A stretch of 64,000 bases of DNA from Pisaster brevispinus (lineage: Eukaryota > Echinodermata > Asteroidea > Forcipulatida > Asteriidae): positions 15,568,592 through 15,632,591 of the forward strand of contig JAMKCF010000007.1 in assembly GCA_023634235.1 (NCBI GenBank), written 5' to 3'. Positions 39,001 to 50,848 of this stretch are shown in pieces. A model generated the notes under the pieces. That model had not been told where the DNA came from. It saw only the letters and a list, made by a program, of their open reading frames with translations, and did no database searches. Made by a program: the position numbers and the translations under genes. Position 1 is the stretch's first letter; each line of letters opens with the position of its first letter.

Positions 39001-39547
39001 TCCAAATTAACAAAAACTATTGGTGATGTTTGACTGTATTTCTAGCAAAAGTGATGTCGGTGAACATATAAAACAGCGCCCTCTATCAGCAAAATAAAAA
39101 CTCTGACTTCACACTGGATAAATTTAAGTGACGGTCTGTAACAGACATGTTTATTTCAAATTCAGAATAATGGGCAAGGCATCTTGCTTTGCGGCTGGAA
39201 GCATAATATGCATTGTCCTGTGAGCACCCATACTTGTTTTCTAAAGTAAAACTATGAATTCTTATTAATATTAAACATTGGTCAACGAATCTATATATGC
39301 CTTGTCATCAGAGGGTCTAGCCTAAGATCGATTTTATTTTTCAAAACAAACAATCAAGTTTTCAATGTTTGTATTGTTATTTAATTTGCTACTAAAATAG
39401 CATTGAAATTGATCCCCTCACAAAACTAGACCTAGTATCTGCGATCTGGGGTTGTACTAGTGGTCTAATCCAAAACATTCCCCAAACAGTCGAAAGCAGC
39501 ATCATACTTTGAAAAATATGCACGGTGATAGCGAAACGGCTCTCTAG
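36061..39547. other. Non-coding sequence; possible GC-richer patch at 36700-36900
   Basis: No gene is supported. Around 36780-36830 GC content rises, with GGCCGGCCGGTGATGTCATG. This could be a regulatory patch, but nothing downstream confirms it. The open frame at 38166-38555 has no recognised motif. Confidence 0.4.
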
Positions 39548-39723
39548 TATACAAATATTGACTGCTTCGAGTGCTATGGTTAAAACTACGACTCCCGAGG
39601 TGATCCCCGGATCGTTCTATTTTCCCAAGGCGCAGCCGAGGGAAAATGGAACGGTCCGGGGATCACCGAGGGAGTCGGAGTTTTAACCATAGCACGAGTA
39701 AAAGCAGTCAATATTTGTTTTAT
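39548..39723. mobile_element. Foldback MITE, ~176 bp, near-perfect hairpin
   Basis: The left arm runs ACAAATATTGACTGCTT, GTGCTATGGTTAAAACT, GACTCCCGAGGTGATCCCCG, TTTTCCC. The right arm is its reverse complement with few changes, through GGAAAATGGAACGGTCCGGG, GGAGTCGGAGTTTTAACCAT and GCAGTCAATATTTGT. The loop is only about 15 bases around CAAGGCGCAGCCGAG. High arm identity suggests recent insertion. Confidence 0.9.
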
Positions 39724-40424
39724 AATACCCCAACAGACTATTTATCATCCTCGTACACGTAACGTTCGTACGCGCATTTCAGATACACAGATGCACAACT
39801 GATTGAGTTCGAGGTTGGTAAAAAAGACGTCTGGGTACTGCGCGCGCCATCGACTATTCCATGGCAAACGACTATCACACGGCCGCCGGGTTTCTAGTAA
39901 AACTAAGACATATCATGTGACGCGCTCTAAACCAATGAAAAGGCAGAATTTTTGTAAGGGGTGTTATAATAACTCATATCTCACGAGACTACTGCTCCAC
40001 GTGACACTACTGCTTTTGCCACTACAGTCCCTACTAACAACTTGTACAATCCGATAGTTGTACATACTCAATAATGCTTGTTTGTACATAAAGTTTATTA
40101 TTAGGGTTGGCATGGCAGGCAATGAGACTGCCTTGACACAACAGAATATTTTCAAAAACTGTAAATACACTGAATTGTAATAGGCAACAGAGGGTAGAAT
40201 GCACTTGGCCACGAGGCCATTGACAGATCTGGCAATGGTCCACTTCGTAAGTGTCAAGTTCACTTTTCTCAATGGGAGGGACAATGCCCAATCTGCAGGC
40301 ATTGTCAAACTCTCACATAGTTTTTGTATTCTACACTTCAGTTAAAGCCCTTTTCAAATATGTTATACGACAGAAACCAGAAGATAATGTTCAGAGCTTT
40401 TCACAAAGGCTAAACCCATCAATG
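39724..40424. other. Non-coding sequence
   Basis: No exon or array is supported. Open frames on both strands overlap each other and lack motifs. Confidence 0.45.
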
Positions 40425-40714
40425 GGGTGTCGAGGGCAAGGGGTCTAGGGTGCTGGACCCATGTTCTGTAATTTACAGAATGTGGGTTCAAATCCTGGCT
40501 CGGTGAGTCACAACACTTGTGTCCTGGAGTAAGGCACTTTGTCATAATTGCTTCTCTCCAACAAGGAGTACAAGGGCTGGAGAGTAACCTGCGATGGACT
40601 GGCATCCAGTCTAGGGGGAATAGAAATATTCTCAGTCGTTTAATGCAAATGAAACCGAATATAAACACAGGCCTGATGGGCCATATTGGCTTAGGGCAGA
40701 CTTTACTTTACTAA
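40425..40714 (+). mobile_element. tRNA-derived SINE with conserved body
   Basis: The head resembles a tRNA: GGGGTCTAGGGTGCTGGACC, an anticodon-like stem-loop (TTCTGTAATTTACAGAA) and a clear B box, GGGTTCAAATCCTGGC. The body contains TGGAGTAAGGCACTTTGTCA, CAACAAGGAGTACA, TGCGATGGACTGGCATCCAG and TAGGGGGAATAG, words typical of tRNA-class SINEs of echinoderms and fish. It ends near ACTTTACTTTACT without a long A tail. Confidence 0.8.
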
Positions 40715-40737
40715 AAACGCCAGTGAACCCCAAAATG

Positions 40738-42530
40738 TTCAGAAGTGATGAGACCTCTTATTTGCCAGAAGTGTGATGTCAAAAATTCACATGCTACATC
40801 TGAAGTGTAGGTCATCAATTTAAAAAATAATAAGTGAAAAAGAACTTTGCAGTTTAAGGAGGACAAAAAAAGTTCCTTGTATTTTTTTTAAAATTATACA
40901 CTGAACTTTTAAAAACCTATCCATTTTCTCAAAGCCATATGACTCCACAATCATACAAAGCCCCATGTCCCATGCAAAGCCCCCATGTCTGCAGGACTTG
41001 AACAATTCTTTGTAATTGAAAAAATAATAACCAGTAATGCAAACTTTCCTCTGCCTGAATTGGTAAGTTTTCTTAAACGAATGTCAGATGGTCTTAAATT
41101 AGTGTTGGCATCAACTGGTCCATTCACTTCCAATCACTTGAAAGTACAATCTTTAAGGTAAAAATGACTGAATACTAATATTTTTAGCTGTAAAGGACAG
41201 GGGGAAAAAGCAATTCCAGTACTGCCCAAATACATTTTTATTCAAGCAGTTAAGGCAAAATGAATTAAGTTTTTAAAAATCCTGGTTTTATTTTAAAACT
41301 AGAGTTCATTATGCTGTGAACCAAGGCACTTCCAGTCTAAAAGGAAACATCAGTGCAAATTGGATCTGACAGCAGGCATGTGAAATTTCACGATTGTTTT
41401 CCAGGTTTTAGGATTTTCTCAGACTGCACATGTTTTCTCTACTAATTTATGAGTTTTGTGGGTTTATTTTAGGTATTGAACTCTAAACAGTCATCAGTGG
41501 AAATTCCTATGAGTTTTACGGGGTTTTATAGTGAAGAACTCAATTTTTTTCTAGTATTTTCCAAGAGTTAATCCAATCTTTTCCTGTAAATTGTCCTCCA
41601 GGTTGGCACCATGAGTGGGGCCATCAGCCGGTGGATGATCAGACTTGGAGTTTATAATGCTATTCACCTCCCCACGAAGGAAGTGGGTCCCAGAATTCAA
41701 TGGATCCAATGGACCTCAAATTCAATAGGTAAGGAGTTTTATTCATTGGGTATGTGTCACTGTTTCATCAATATGGTAAAAGCTTCAAAGAGCAAACCAA
41801 TTCAAGGACATTTAAGTAATTTAGCAAAGATGTGGTAATCAAAGATAAGAAAAGTTCTCAAGCTCATGGCAATAGAGGGCTGTTTCAATTGATATTCCCT
41901 TGGCCATGCAAGTTCTCATAATCCCTTAATACAATGTCACCAACAGAAGTTGTTATCCTCTGCTCTTTTGTAAGCACTTTCAGAGATTGTTACATCTAAT
42001 TTAAGATACTGATCAGAGTTGTTCCACACTGGGTAAAAACATCAGTTACTTCATAAGTGATGAGACCTCTTGTTTGCTAAAGTTGTGATGTGTTCAACAC
42101 ACATCCTACAACTATGTGTGGGGCAATAAAAATTGAAAATAAAAAACAAACTGCACAATCCTTTATTTTCAAGGCAGTTTCCTGTTGTTAAAAATTTCAA
42201 GTTGCATGTGTAGTGAACAGACCAAAATTTTACAATAGAATATAAAACGAGAATGGTGTGCATGATCATAAAAGTTAATCCTAGTTTTACTCATGGTAAT
42301 ACACCAATTTCATGGTTATTCTTCAGAACCTTTTCCAACCTATCAATTTTTTTAATCCAATATGAGTCTACTGCCATGAAAAGCCCCAAATATGTCTGAC
42401 AGTATGACTTGAACATTTCTTTCTAATGGCATTTGGGGTGAATCATTTCAAAGGTCAATTTATCACCTGTGCTTGGTCCACTACATATCATTATCAAACA
42501 TGTTGCATGTATTTCAATTGTTTTACTCTA
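40738..42530 (+). repeat. Diverged local duplication around the candidate exon at 41602
   Basis: GTGATGAGACCTCTTATTTG at 40745 matches GTGATGAGACCTCTTGTTTG near 42057. Next to them, AAGCCCC..TGTCTG..GACTTGAACA blocks occur near 40960 and near 42380. The exon candidate lies between them. A third related block (TGGTCCACTA..CAT.ATTATCA..CATGT) links 42475 and 44090. Confidence 0.55.
41602..41728 (+). CDS. Candidate internal exon, unknown protein
   Basis: A 127-nt open segment is bounded by acceptor ttgtcctccag (AG at 41600-41601) and donor ATAG|GTAAGG (intron from 41729). It reads through 42 codons without a stop, including VGTMSGAISRWMIRLGVY and later RIQWIQWTSNS, and leaves in phase 1. Its codons look more protein-like than the surrounding AT-rich DNA, and the splice sites are good. 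The sequence just after it resembles the sequence after the candidate exon at 44817, so both may belong to one locally duplicated gene on the plus strand. No domain is recognised. Confidence 0.35.
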
Positions 42531-42651
42531 TAACCAGAGCAATTTAACTATAAAAAACAGCAATCCTGGTCATTTCTCTGATTGGAAAAATCGAGCAGGA
42601 GTTAGACAGCTCTGCACAAATCAATTTTGCTTACTAGATTGAGATTAACAG

Positions 42652-43438
42652 CCAAAGTGCCACATCACATCGTCACTGTTTTCACGAAGGGACAGTATCG
42701 TAAAAAGTCGATAAAAAACTCATTTGGATTTTTTTGGTGGTTTCGATTTAGTTTAACGGTATCTAACAATTCACTAATTTATAGACCTCAAAGTCGTCTA
42801 GTTTCTTAATTATGCTAAGATGGTGAAAGACAAAAACCTCAAGAACCTGGAATTGCGTTTTCACGAAAAGCCAAAATCATTTTTGTGCGTTGAAGACACG
42901 GTTGGCACAGCGCCAAATACGAGTGCTCCGGCTTTTTGCGTTTTCACGAAGTGCCAAAACCTTTGACCTACAATGTTTAACGCGCGCGCCCCAGACAGCC
43001 AAAACTTGTTTTTTTTGTTTTCACGAAGATCCAATTAATTGTGTATTGCTCTAACGCGTGGATTTTTCCCCTGGCACAGCGTAAAAAGTAAGTGCTCCGG
43101 CGCGGCTTTTGCGTTTTCACGAACAGCCAATTCGTTTAAACACGACGTGCTGCACACAGACCACGTTTTGCACAGTTTCACGAAGAGAACATTTTGTTAT
43201 TTGAATAATTACTCGTTAATTAAACCGTTATGGACAAAATTGAACACAGATTTGTATGATTTAGTATCTCTACTTTCCTGATATGTAAAAATTTCAAAGA
43301 TTAAATAGCGAAAAAGTCTACCAACCAGTGATTTCAAAATCAGCATAACTTCAAACGCGGTTTTCTCCAAACATACATTTTTGGCTGCAGAGGACAAATT
43401 GTCCCTTCGTGAAAACGGTGACGACATGTACCATCTTT
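42652..43438. mobile_element. Foldback element with internal TTTTCACGAA repeats
   Basis: About 40 bases at each end are inverted partners: left CGTCACTGTTTTCACGAAGG, right (reversed) CGTCACCGTTTTCACGAAGG. Inside, TTTTCACGAA recurs at 42858, 42941, 43018 and 43114, with TTTCACGAAG at 43176. Two units about 170 bp apart share GGCACAGCG, AGTGCTCCGG and TTGCGTTTTCACGAA (42903-42950 and 43072-43123). No transposase is seen. An open frame of 170 codons on the minus strand crosses the right end and is not conserved with it. Confidence 0.7.
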
Positions 43439-43439
43439 G

Positions 43440-43720
43440 ACAAGGTTTCCTGTTTAGGTTTGCTGAGCAGTAATCTGTTAAGCACAACTTTTTGTTTAAG
43501 CAGCTTTCTGATATTAGGCCCTTGGGCCCATGGCACTGCTTAAGCAGAACATTTTCTGAACATGTCTGCTTAGCAATTTTTAGCAGGCAACCACTCACGC
43601 AGATGGTACATGTGAAATGGTACATTGGCTGGAAAAACTTTTCCAGTAAGCACAATTGTTTCAAGCTTTGCAAATTTTTATGCCTAAACAGCTTCATAAA
43701 ATTTAGCCAATATTCTGACA
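43440..43720. repeat. Dispersed repeat rich in GCTTAAGC / TGCTTAG words
   Basis: CTGAGCAGTAATCTGTTAAG, GGGCCCATGGCACTGCTTAA and GTCTGCTTAGCAATTTTTAG form imperfect inverted sets. This style (gggccc..tttcat..gctgcttaagca) is, to my knowledge, common as a dispersed repeat in echinoderm genomes. No gene is supported. Confidence 0.5.
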
Positions 43721-44700
43721 TTTGTTTTGTGTGATAAAAGTCAATAATGCAGTTATGTTGCCTAAACTTTGCATCTTAGTTAATCTTCTTACAGCTGCTT
43801 TTCCTCAGAGCTGTGGTCTTTACTCTATTGTAGGATTGCTTCATACCTTTTATCTAACTATGTCAGTCTTTTTCTCTAATTGCTGTTTACCGTCATTTTA
43901 AAGTATCCTCTTTTATTCCACCTCCTTTCCCTGAGAGGTTTCTAACGTATTTCTTTGACGACAAATAAAATATGCTTCTTTTTTTTATTCTTTTGAAAAT
44001 CAAATCCAATTATAAGTGTGTGATATTGAAAGCCTTTCAACAACAAAAAACACTTGCAATCTTATGCATAATTTTACCATCTTGTGCATGGTCCACTATT
44101 CATCATTATCACACATGTGTAGTTGTACCTGTACTGAATATTCTAATTGTTTTACTTTATCTTCCTAAACACCTGAAACATTCCCTATTTTTTTAGTAGT
44201 AACCACATCTACATAAAAACTACTTATACAAAGCTTTTATTTGTAGATTTACAAAATCATTATCTATGTATAGTTATTTTACAAAAAAAAGCTGATTGAC
44301 ATTTTGGGGCATGAAAACAATGTTGCCGTCTTTCTTTGAGCAAGATATTTTAGAGGTTGGTTTATAGAACCTTGGAATAAGAAGCTTTTTGTTATCTTCA
44401 CTGTCTCACTGTCATGTTTTTCCTTAGAGAATATTTTCTCCACCATATTATCCACTTTTCTCCTTGTATTTTGCATGAATTTTGAGGGTTGGAGGCCTGA
44501 TCTTAGAGTCAAAGACTTGGTTGATAAAACAGATTGAGGGCATACTGTACATGTAGGGATGTGGAGAATCAAAGCATCTGGATAATCAAGGATTAAGGTT
44601 ATCAACTATATAAGCATTGTTTCAACCCATGTGTTTTTTAATAATTTATAGGATCCTCTCCAGTAAAACGATATGTCTTCAAAAAGCTAAAGGTTTCGTT
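43721..44700. other. AT-rich non-coding sequence
   Basis: No exon is supported before the candidate at 44705. Confidence 0.4.
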
Positions 44701-44704
44701 GGAG

Positions 44705-44817
44705 TTTGGCTAAGAATCAGCGCACCAGGCCTGATAGTACACTCACTGTGAGGACACTATACTTCCAAATGTGGGATGCTTCAATCGACTCCAATTCCGG
44801 ACATCCAATTCAATCAG
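44705..44817 (+). CDS. Candidate internal exon, unknown protein
   Basis: This segment is open in the frame reading KNQRTRPDSTLTVRTLYFQ and then MWDASIDSNSGHPIQS, and ends at TCAG|GTAGGT in phase 1, the same phase as the candidate exon at 41728. The acceptor is uncertain: AG at 44703-44704 or at 44713-44714 would both work, and an in-frame TAA upstream rules out anything earlier than about 44690. About 120 bases after the donor align loosely with the bases after the 41728 donor. The function is unknown. Confidence 0.3.
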
Positions 44818-45249
44818 GTAGGTTAAAAATCATTGCTAAGTGTCACTGTCCCAGTATGTGTCATTGTGTTGATAAGGCAAGTGACTCAAAGGGCAAACTA
44901 GTTAATGACATTTGTAATATGTAAATCAAAGATGAGGCAACTTTTCAATCTCAATACTATTTCATGGTCTTGTGATATGTAAGTTTTCTTTTCTAAGAAA
45001 AGGGTCTAAAACTCATCTGGAACCAAAATTCAGGCCATTTCTTCAGACTCACTCATTGGCAAATTATTTCTGTTGTGAAATGTATCGGTAGAGATTATAC
45101 TAACAAAATGAGACATTTATATAGCTTAACAAAGGAGTTTCTACGCACGACACAAAACCTAAAACTATGAAATGTTATATGAAGGAACAAAAATATACAT
45201 TTAAACAAGTGATTCTTTAAAAAACAATTAAAAATCAGAACAGAGTCAG

Positions 45250-45600
45250 CTTGGCAAATACAAGCTAGTAAGTTAAGAGCTCTTTGACATACATGTAGAA
45301 TTCTTTGGGAAAATGGCATTTCATGCGCTTTGCAGGGCATTGTAAGCGCACAATTCTGTAGTAAGCACTTTTGTGATACTTGAGCCAAGGTGATGCAACG
45401 CACCATGGGCCTGATTCATGGAGCTACCTCGTTCCAATATATTGCTTGCTGTGCAGTTTCAATATCAAGGTGCCCTTAAACTTAGCACAGGAAATTGCAT
45501 GCTTCCCCTTCAGGCGCTTACTGTAAAAACGATAGACAAAAAAAAACAACCAATGGAAATTCTTGGTAAAATCGCAAGCTGGCCACCTAACTCTCTTGCT
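45250..45600. repeat. Dispersed repeat related to the 43440 type
   Basis: It contains CCATGGGCCTGATTCATGGA, GCATTGTAAGCGCACAATTC and CAGGCGCTTACTGTAAAAAC, so GCGCTTAC words occur on both strands around a central GGGCC..TTCATGG block. Likely a decayed MITE. Confidence 0.45.
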
Positions 45601-46152
45601 AAGCTTTGAAATACGCGTGCGCTTTACAAGCAAAATCTTCAGGTAAAGTAGGTAGGAAAATGTGCTTAATATAACAGTTACATAATAATTGAGATTTGTA
45701 CAGTGCTCTTCCAGCAATTATCATAGCACACATAATATAAATCAAAATGGATAGAGGCGAGTCTCAAAAAAGAAAATCAATTAAACAGAGTCCCTAATGA
45801 CAGGATGAAGACTGGTTTAGCTAATCTGAAAGCCTTTTGACCCAGACCTCTGTTTACACGGGGAACATTCAAGTAAATGATGTCAAGTGCGGATCGAAGA
45901 AAACGTGATAAAAGTATAGTCTCGTACCGAGTCAAGAAAACAAGTAATGGTTCTTTAAGTTTCATATTACCATTCATTGATGAGTTTTTCATACCGTACT
46001 TAAATTTTCCTAATAAAACAAATTGTGAAAGCAAAGTGAATAAATGTGTACACGTATTACTGAATGTTTACATCACACAACAAAAATCGCATCGGCTTGT
46101 ATTGTGAACCTGTTTTAATGTTCTGTGCATGATGAACTTTTTGAACCATCAT

Positions 46153-47650
46153 TGTTTCCATGACAACAAAATGCGGTGAAACCAACAACAGATCAATAAC
46201 ATACCTGCTTGGTAAAACGAGTCTGACATTTTTGTTAAGCACACAGTTTATTGGCATTCAAAACTCGATCACTGTAGTGTAGACAAATAATGCTTCACAG
46301 AGTTTGTCCCGATTTATCTAAATCAAAGCAGTCTTATTTATAATTACTTTTGTATGTTAGTTATGATTTAAGTTCTTTCTGAGTGTTAAAAAAATAACAA
46401 ATCAGTTTGTTAGTGGCTAATGATACCGGTATGCTCTAATACTGCGACAAATATTTTAGAAGCTTAACATCTTATATTTACAAAAATTATCAAGATGAGA
46501 GTGTTTTGCTGTTTATGTATACACTGCAGTAGTGATCACATGGCTATCCCTGTAAGCTTGCACTGAATGCGCCACAACTTCCAGAGCAATACTGCTCATG
46601 GAGTTTATCCCAATTTGTCGAAAATAAAATCGAAGTTGTCCTGTATTTTTGATCACCTTTGTGTAATTGATCAGTTTTTTAGTAGCTCGTGATATACCCA
46701 ATAACAACCTTTTATACTGCTACAAATATGTTAGCAGTTTGAAGACTTGTGTTTACAAAATGAGCAAAATGAGAGTGTTATTCCGTTGTATGCGATCCCT
46801 GTATTAGTGATTACAAAAAGGGGTGCCTTTCCATTTAAGCTTGTCCTCAATGCACTTCTGTCGAATACAATTAATTCCAGAGTTACCTCATATATTGTAA
46901 AATCTATGGACGCTTAAATAGGCCACAACTAGTCAAACCATCTCGTATAACTGTCTCTTCTTGATGACTTCACTATAGTTTCTCACCGCGCTAGTACAAC
47001 AATATTTACACTGCTCTGAGGAAGCCAGCACCCGCAGCAAATGAAAACATCTCCAAGGGCAAATGGGCCTCTGCTTATTCAACTCTCTTTCATTGTACTC
47101 GGAACTTTAATATTAAGTTATTGGTAGCTGTTAGTTTTACGTTTCCATAACAACAAAATGCGGCAAAACCAACCACAAATCAATAACAAACCTGCTCGTT
47201 GCAACGGAGTCCGACATTTTTTAAACGTAAAGTTGATTAGCATTCACATTTACGATCACTATAAGAACAATAATGCTTCACGGAGTTTGTCCCAATTTAT
47301 CAACAAAAAAGCGAAGTTGTCGTGTATTTTTGATCTTCTTTGTATAATTATTATTATTATTATTATTATTTTTAATGTTCAGTTTTTTTAGTAGCTAGTG
47401 ATATTCCCAATGACAGCCTTTAATACTGCGAAAAATATGTTAGCAGTTTAAAGACTTGTGTTTACAAAATGAGCAAAATGAGAATGTTATTCCGTTTTAT
47501 GCATTCCCTGTATTAGTGATTACAAAAAGGGTGCCTTTCCATTTAAGTTTGTCCTCAATGTCGAATACAATTAGTTCCAGGGTTATACCTCATGTATTGT
47601 AAAAATCTACGGACGCTTAAATGGGCCACAATAGTTTCTCACCGCGCTGA
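46153..47650 (+). repeat. Three-copy degenerate local duplication, ~350-500-bp units
   Basis: Shared blocks in order are CCAT.ACAACAAAATGCGG, AATGCTTCAC.GAGTTTGTCC, GTTTTTTAGTAGCTAGTGAT, TACTGCGACAAATATGTTAG, TTTACAAAATGAGCAAAATG and CCTTTCCATTTAAG. Unit 1 is 46153-46505, unit 2 46506-46960 (lacking the first block) and unit 3 47145-47640. Unit 3 carries an ATT microsatellite at 47347-47370. Confidence 0.8.
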
Positions 47651-48111
47651 CTTTTTCTATGTCACTGTGACAACCGGTATTGATGTCTAGACGGTCCTAT
47701 AACTACGTGTATCGTAACTCGCACATCTACATAGTGGCCCAGGAGGGACACCCAGCGTAGTTATGACGCAAACGGAAAACGTCAAAGTTCACAACTTTGA
47801 CCCAGTTACAGATAATGACGCACAATACCGGTGTAAATATTCGCAATTTGGTGCATTCGCAAATTGTAGGCAAATTTTGGTGTTCATACACACGACTTGG
47901 CACCCAATTCGTGAAATTTGACGCCAGTTGTATTCGAGTGGATATTTGCACCCTAGGGCATAAGTTTTAAAATGATGTCGACATTGATGGAGTCAACATC
48001 GGCGACTTGATACAAAGTCGTGAAATTTGACTCAATTAAAAGAACCATGGCAAGCTTAACAGGAACATTAAGATACCGGTAATCTGAATCTACTAATTGC
48101 CGCCGCGGGAT

Positions 48112-48335
48112 AGTTACTCGCTGCGGCGTTCTAGTGAGTCGATGTGACGTTCTAGTAAATCGCTGCAGCGTTCTACTAAATCGCTGCTGCGTTCTAGTCA
48201 GTCGCTGCGGCGTTCCACAACGGCGTTCTGGTGAGGCACTGCGGCGGTCCGGTGAATCGTAGCGGATTAATAGTAAGTTACTTGCGTTCTAGTAAGTCTC
48301 CATTGCGTTTTCGTGAGTCGCCCCTGCAAGTTACC
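48112..48335 (+). repeat. 21-bp minisatellite, about ten units
   Basis: Units of the form CGTTCTAGTAAATCGCTGCG repeat in 21-base steps from about 48127, with a 13-base short unit near 48212 and decaying copies up to 48335. The array is much richer in CG dinucleotides than its surroundings. All three forward frames are interrupted by stops, so it is not coding. Confidence 0.88.
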
Positions 48336-50848
48336 CAATTGTGATACTTGCGCTTTGGTTTTATATACATCAACTATTATATAGACATACAAGCATTACC
48401 GCTAATTGTTATTCTAAAAACAACAGACCTAAAATGACAATGTACTGTTATTAAATTTGTAAAAATCTCATACTCGTTCTTACCGCTCTCTGGAAATAAT
48501 GGTCTCATAATTTCCGTTGCTCCTTACAGATTAAGCACTTGTTTGATTTGTAATGACAAATTTGTCATTACTTTTCTGGATTAGAAAACACAACGCGTTT
48601 AAACGCTGTTAAAAGTAAATCCAGGCTATTTTGAGCACCGTTCAGTAATACAATGAACATTCCGGTGAAAGTTGTATAAATTCACAGAGTAATTACTTTG
48701 CCATTATTTTCAAGATATTACATTTAAAAAAACAAAAAACACCGTTGATGTGCGTGACAATTGTTTGCTTACTTCTCTAGATTATTCATCCACATCTAAA
48801 CCCCCCTCAAGTGAAGTTGCATAATCCACACAAAGATTATCACAACTGTGTAGGTATTCGTTTTAACTTTACTTATTACAACACAACAATAACATAAACC
48901 ACAACACCACCATTGTCACTATTTGCACAATAAGAGTTTAGATATAGCTTTTCTAAAAACAATCTAGACTAGGTTTGTAACACTGATTTAATTTGAAGGA
49001 AATCACTTTTAGCTCTAATGTTAACAGGTTATCAACTAAAACTTGAGAGGGAAAAAACAAAAAGCAATTCCGTAACCTCACTCGTAATAAACAATCCGTG
49101 TGAACACACTTCAAAGAAACCTAAGAGCTGATGCGCAAGGGGAATTATTCCCTATTCTTCACGTCGGTTTTTAATTACACTTTCGGTTTAGTATAATTAA
49201 AACTGCCTTAATCAAAAATAAATAAATTAAAAATTAAATCAATTTTTCCTGATGCAAAACTAATATTAACAATTCGGAGAGGAATTATTTTCCTTGTGCA
49301 AACATTGGCTTCATGGTGCCTAGTGAATGAATTCACATTAACGGTGCTGTAATGGTACTGACGTGCATCAAGACTGTTGTACAATTATCCCTTTAATATT
49401 ATGGTCCACACTAAAACATCTAGACTTAAGTATGTATTTCCACCAAGCAAAGACTCGACCAATCATAACATCAATAATAATATTTATATATCACTACAGG
49501 ATGCAAATTCAGAGATCTTCTGATTAGGTATAGCATTGTAAATCTGACTCTTCTTGAATGCATAGTGTACTTCAAACAGTCAACATATGAACGTTATATT
49601 TTGTAAGACTTATCCAACTACCGATAACTAAATGGGAATTAATTTGACTGTTTGCATAACAAATTGACCCACATTAAGCTTTGTTTTTAAATTGAGATAG
49701 GTGCGAGTGGGTTTGGTCTTTGTTTGTCAGGGAAAGTATACTCTTGCCCCCTTCAACCTGGAACTTCTAGTACAAACTGTTTTAGGGACAAAGCTACGAA
49801 TTCTCAACCTTCGTCAGGTGCGAAATACGTTAGTTGGGACTTTTAAAGACTCAATTGTTTGAATCTTTTCTTTTTCACAGTTACTATGTATATTTCTTGC
49901 CGTTGTTTTATGACTATGTGTGGCGCTATAGGCTCCTGAATTATGCACTAAATAAATGTCACGTATTAGTAGTAGTCGTAGGAATGAGTTTGAATGCGCC
50001 TCGCGTACAGAAGTACACCATGCTTACCGCATCTTTTACCATAAAGAGAAGATATCCCGACTTACTATTATTCGCTAGTTACATAGCTTATCTACCACAA
50101 CCGATGCACTCGTTATTCTAAGTTTAACTGTGACCAAAGGGGAAAAAGGGAAAAAGGTGCATTTTACATCAACACTTTTTCACTCAAACAATGACAGCTA
50201 AGTTTCACTACTCACAATAATGACCTAACAAACACTCAGTTAAGTGATGTTCTCAGAGCTTTTGGTTTCAAAATTGATGCATTTCTGACTGTTTTCACCC
50301 GATTGTTGTTGCTCGTTATCAATCTTTCATCTCTTTGTTTTTTATGTATCCTGCTAAAAAAAATTGAGCAATACAAGTAATTATTTTTTCAACTTTACTA
50401 AAAGTTAATAATTATGTCCTTTACCTTGTTGAAGCAGCGACTAGGCTTATAGCATGGTCTTTGTACTTGCACAAAGCAGCAAAGACTTTTCCAGTATCAT
50501 CATTCAGTTTAAGAGATAGGCTAAACAAAATTGTTGTTACTTTGGCTTTGGCTACTAGACTGACCCTGGATATGGCTATGGCTAGATCGCTATAGCCCTT
50601 TTCGATACCATGACTTTGGATTAGGCTAACACTTAGGCACCGTCTGCCTCATTTGAAACCCTGCACAGAAAGGACTCGAAGCCGTAACCGTGGTGGCTAA
50701 AAAGGTCTTGAATTGCAGATTGTAAGAAATTTCGATCGAAATTATTTTTCTCCTAATAACAAATAAATAAATAAAATTAGTTTAAAAAAACATAGTATAT
50801 TTTCTTAAGTAGGAGTTGATAATTCAACTATTTAAGCCGTTGATGTAT
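48336..50848. other. Non-coding sequence and probable 3' flank of the discoidin gene
   Basis: No exon is supported. The last part (50350-50848) would be the 3' UTR or downstream region of the minus-strand gene, but no canonical polyadenylation signal was seen there. Confidence 0.4.

Noticed and set aside
43209..43721. 170-codon minus-strand open frame, the longest in the window
   Set aside because: It crosses the right end of a foldback element and an unrelated dispersed repeat, has no recognised motif, and its composition is that of AT-rich non-coding DNA.
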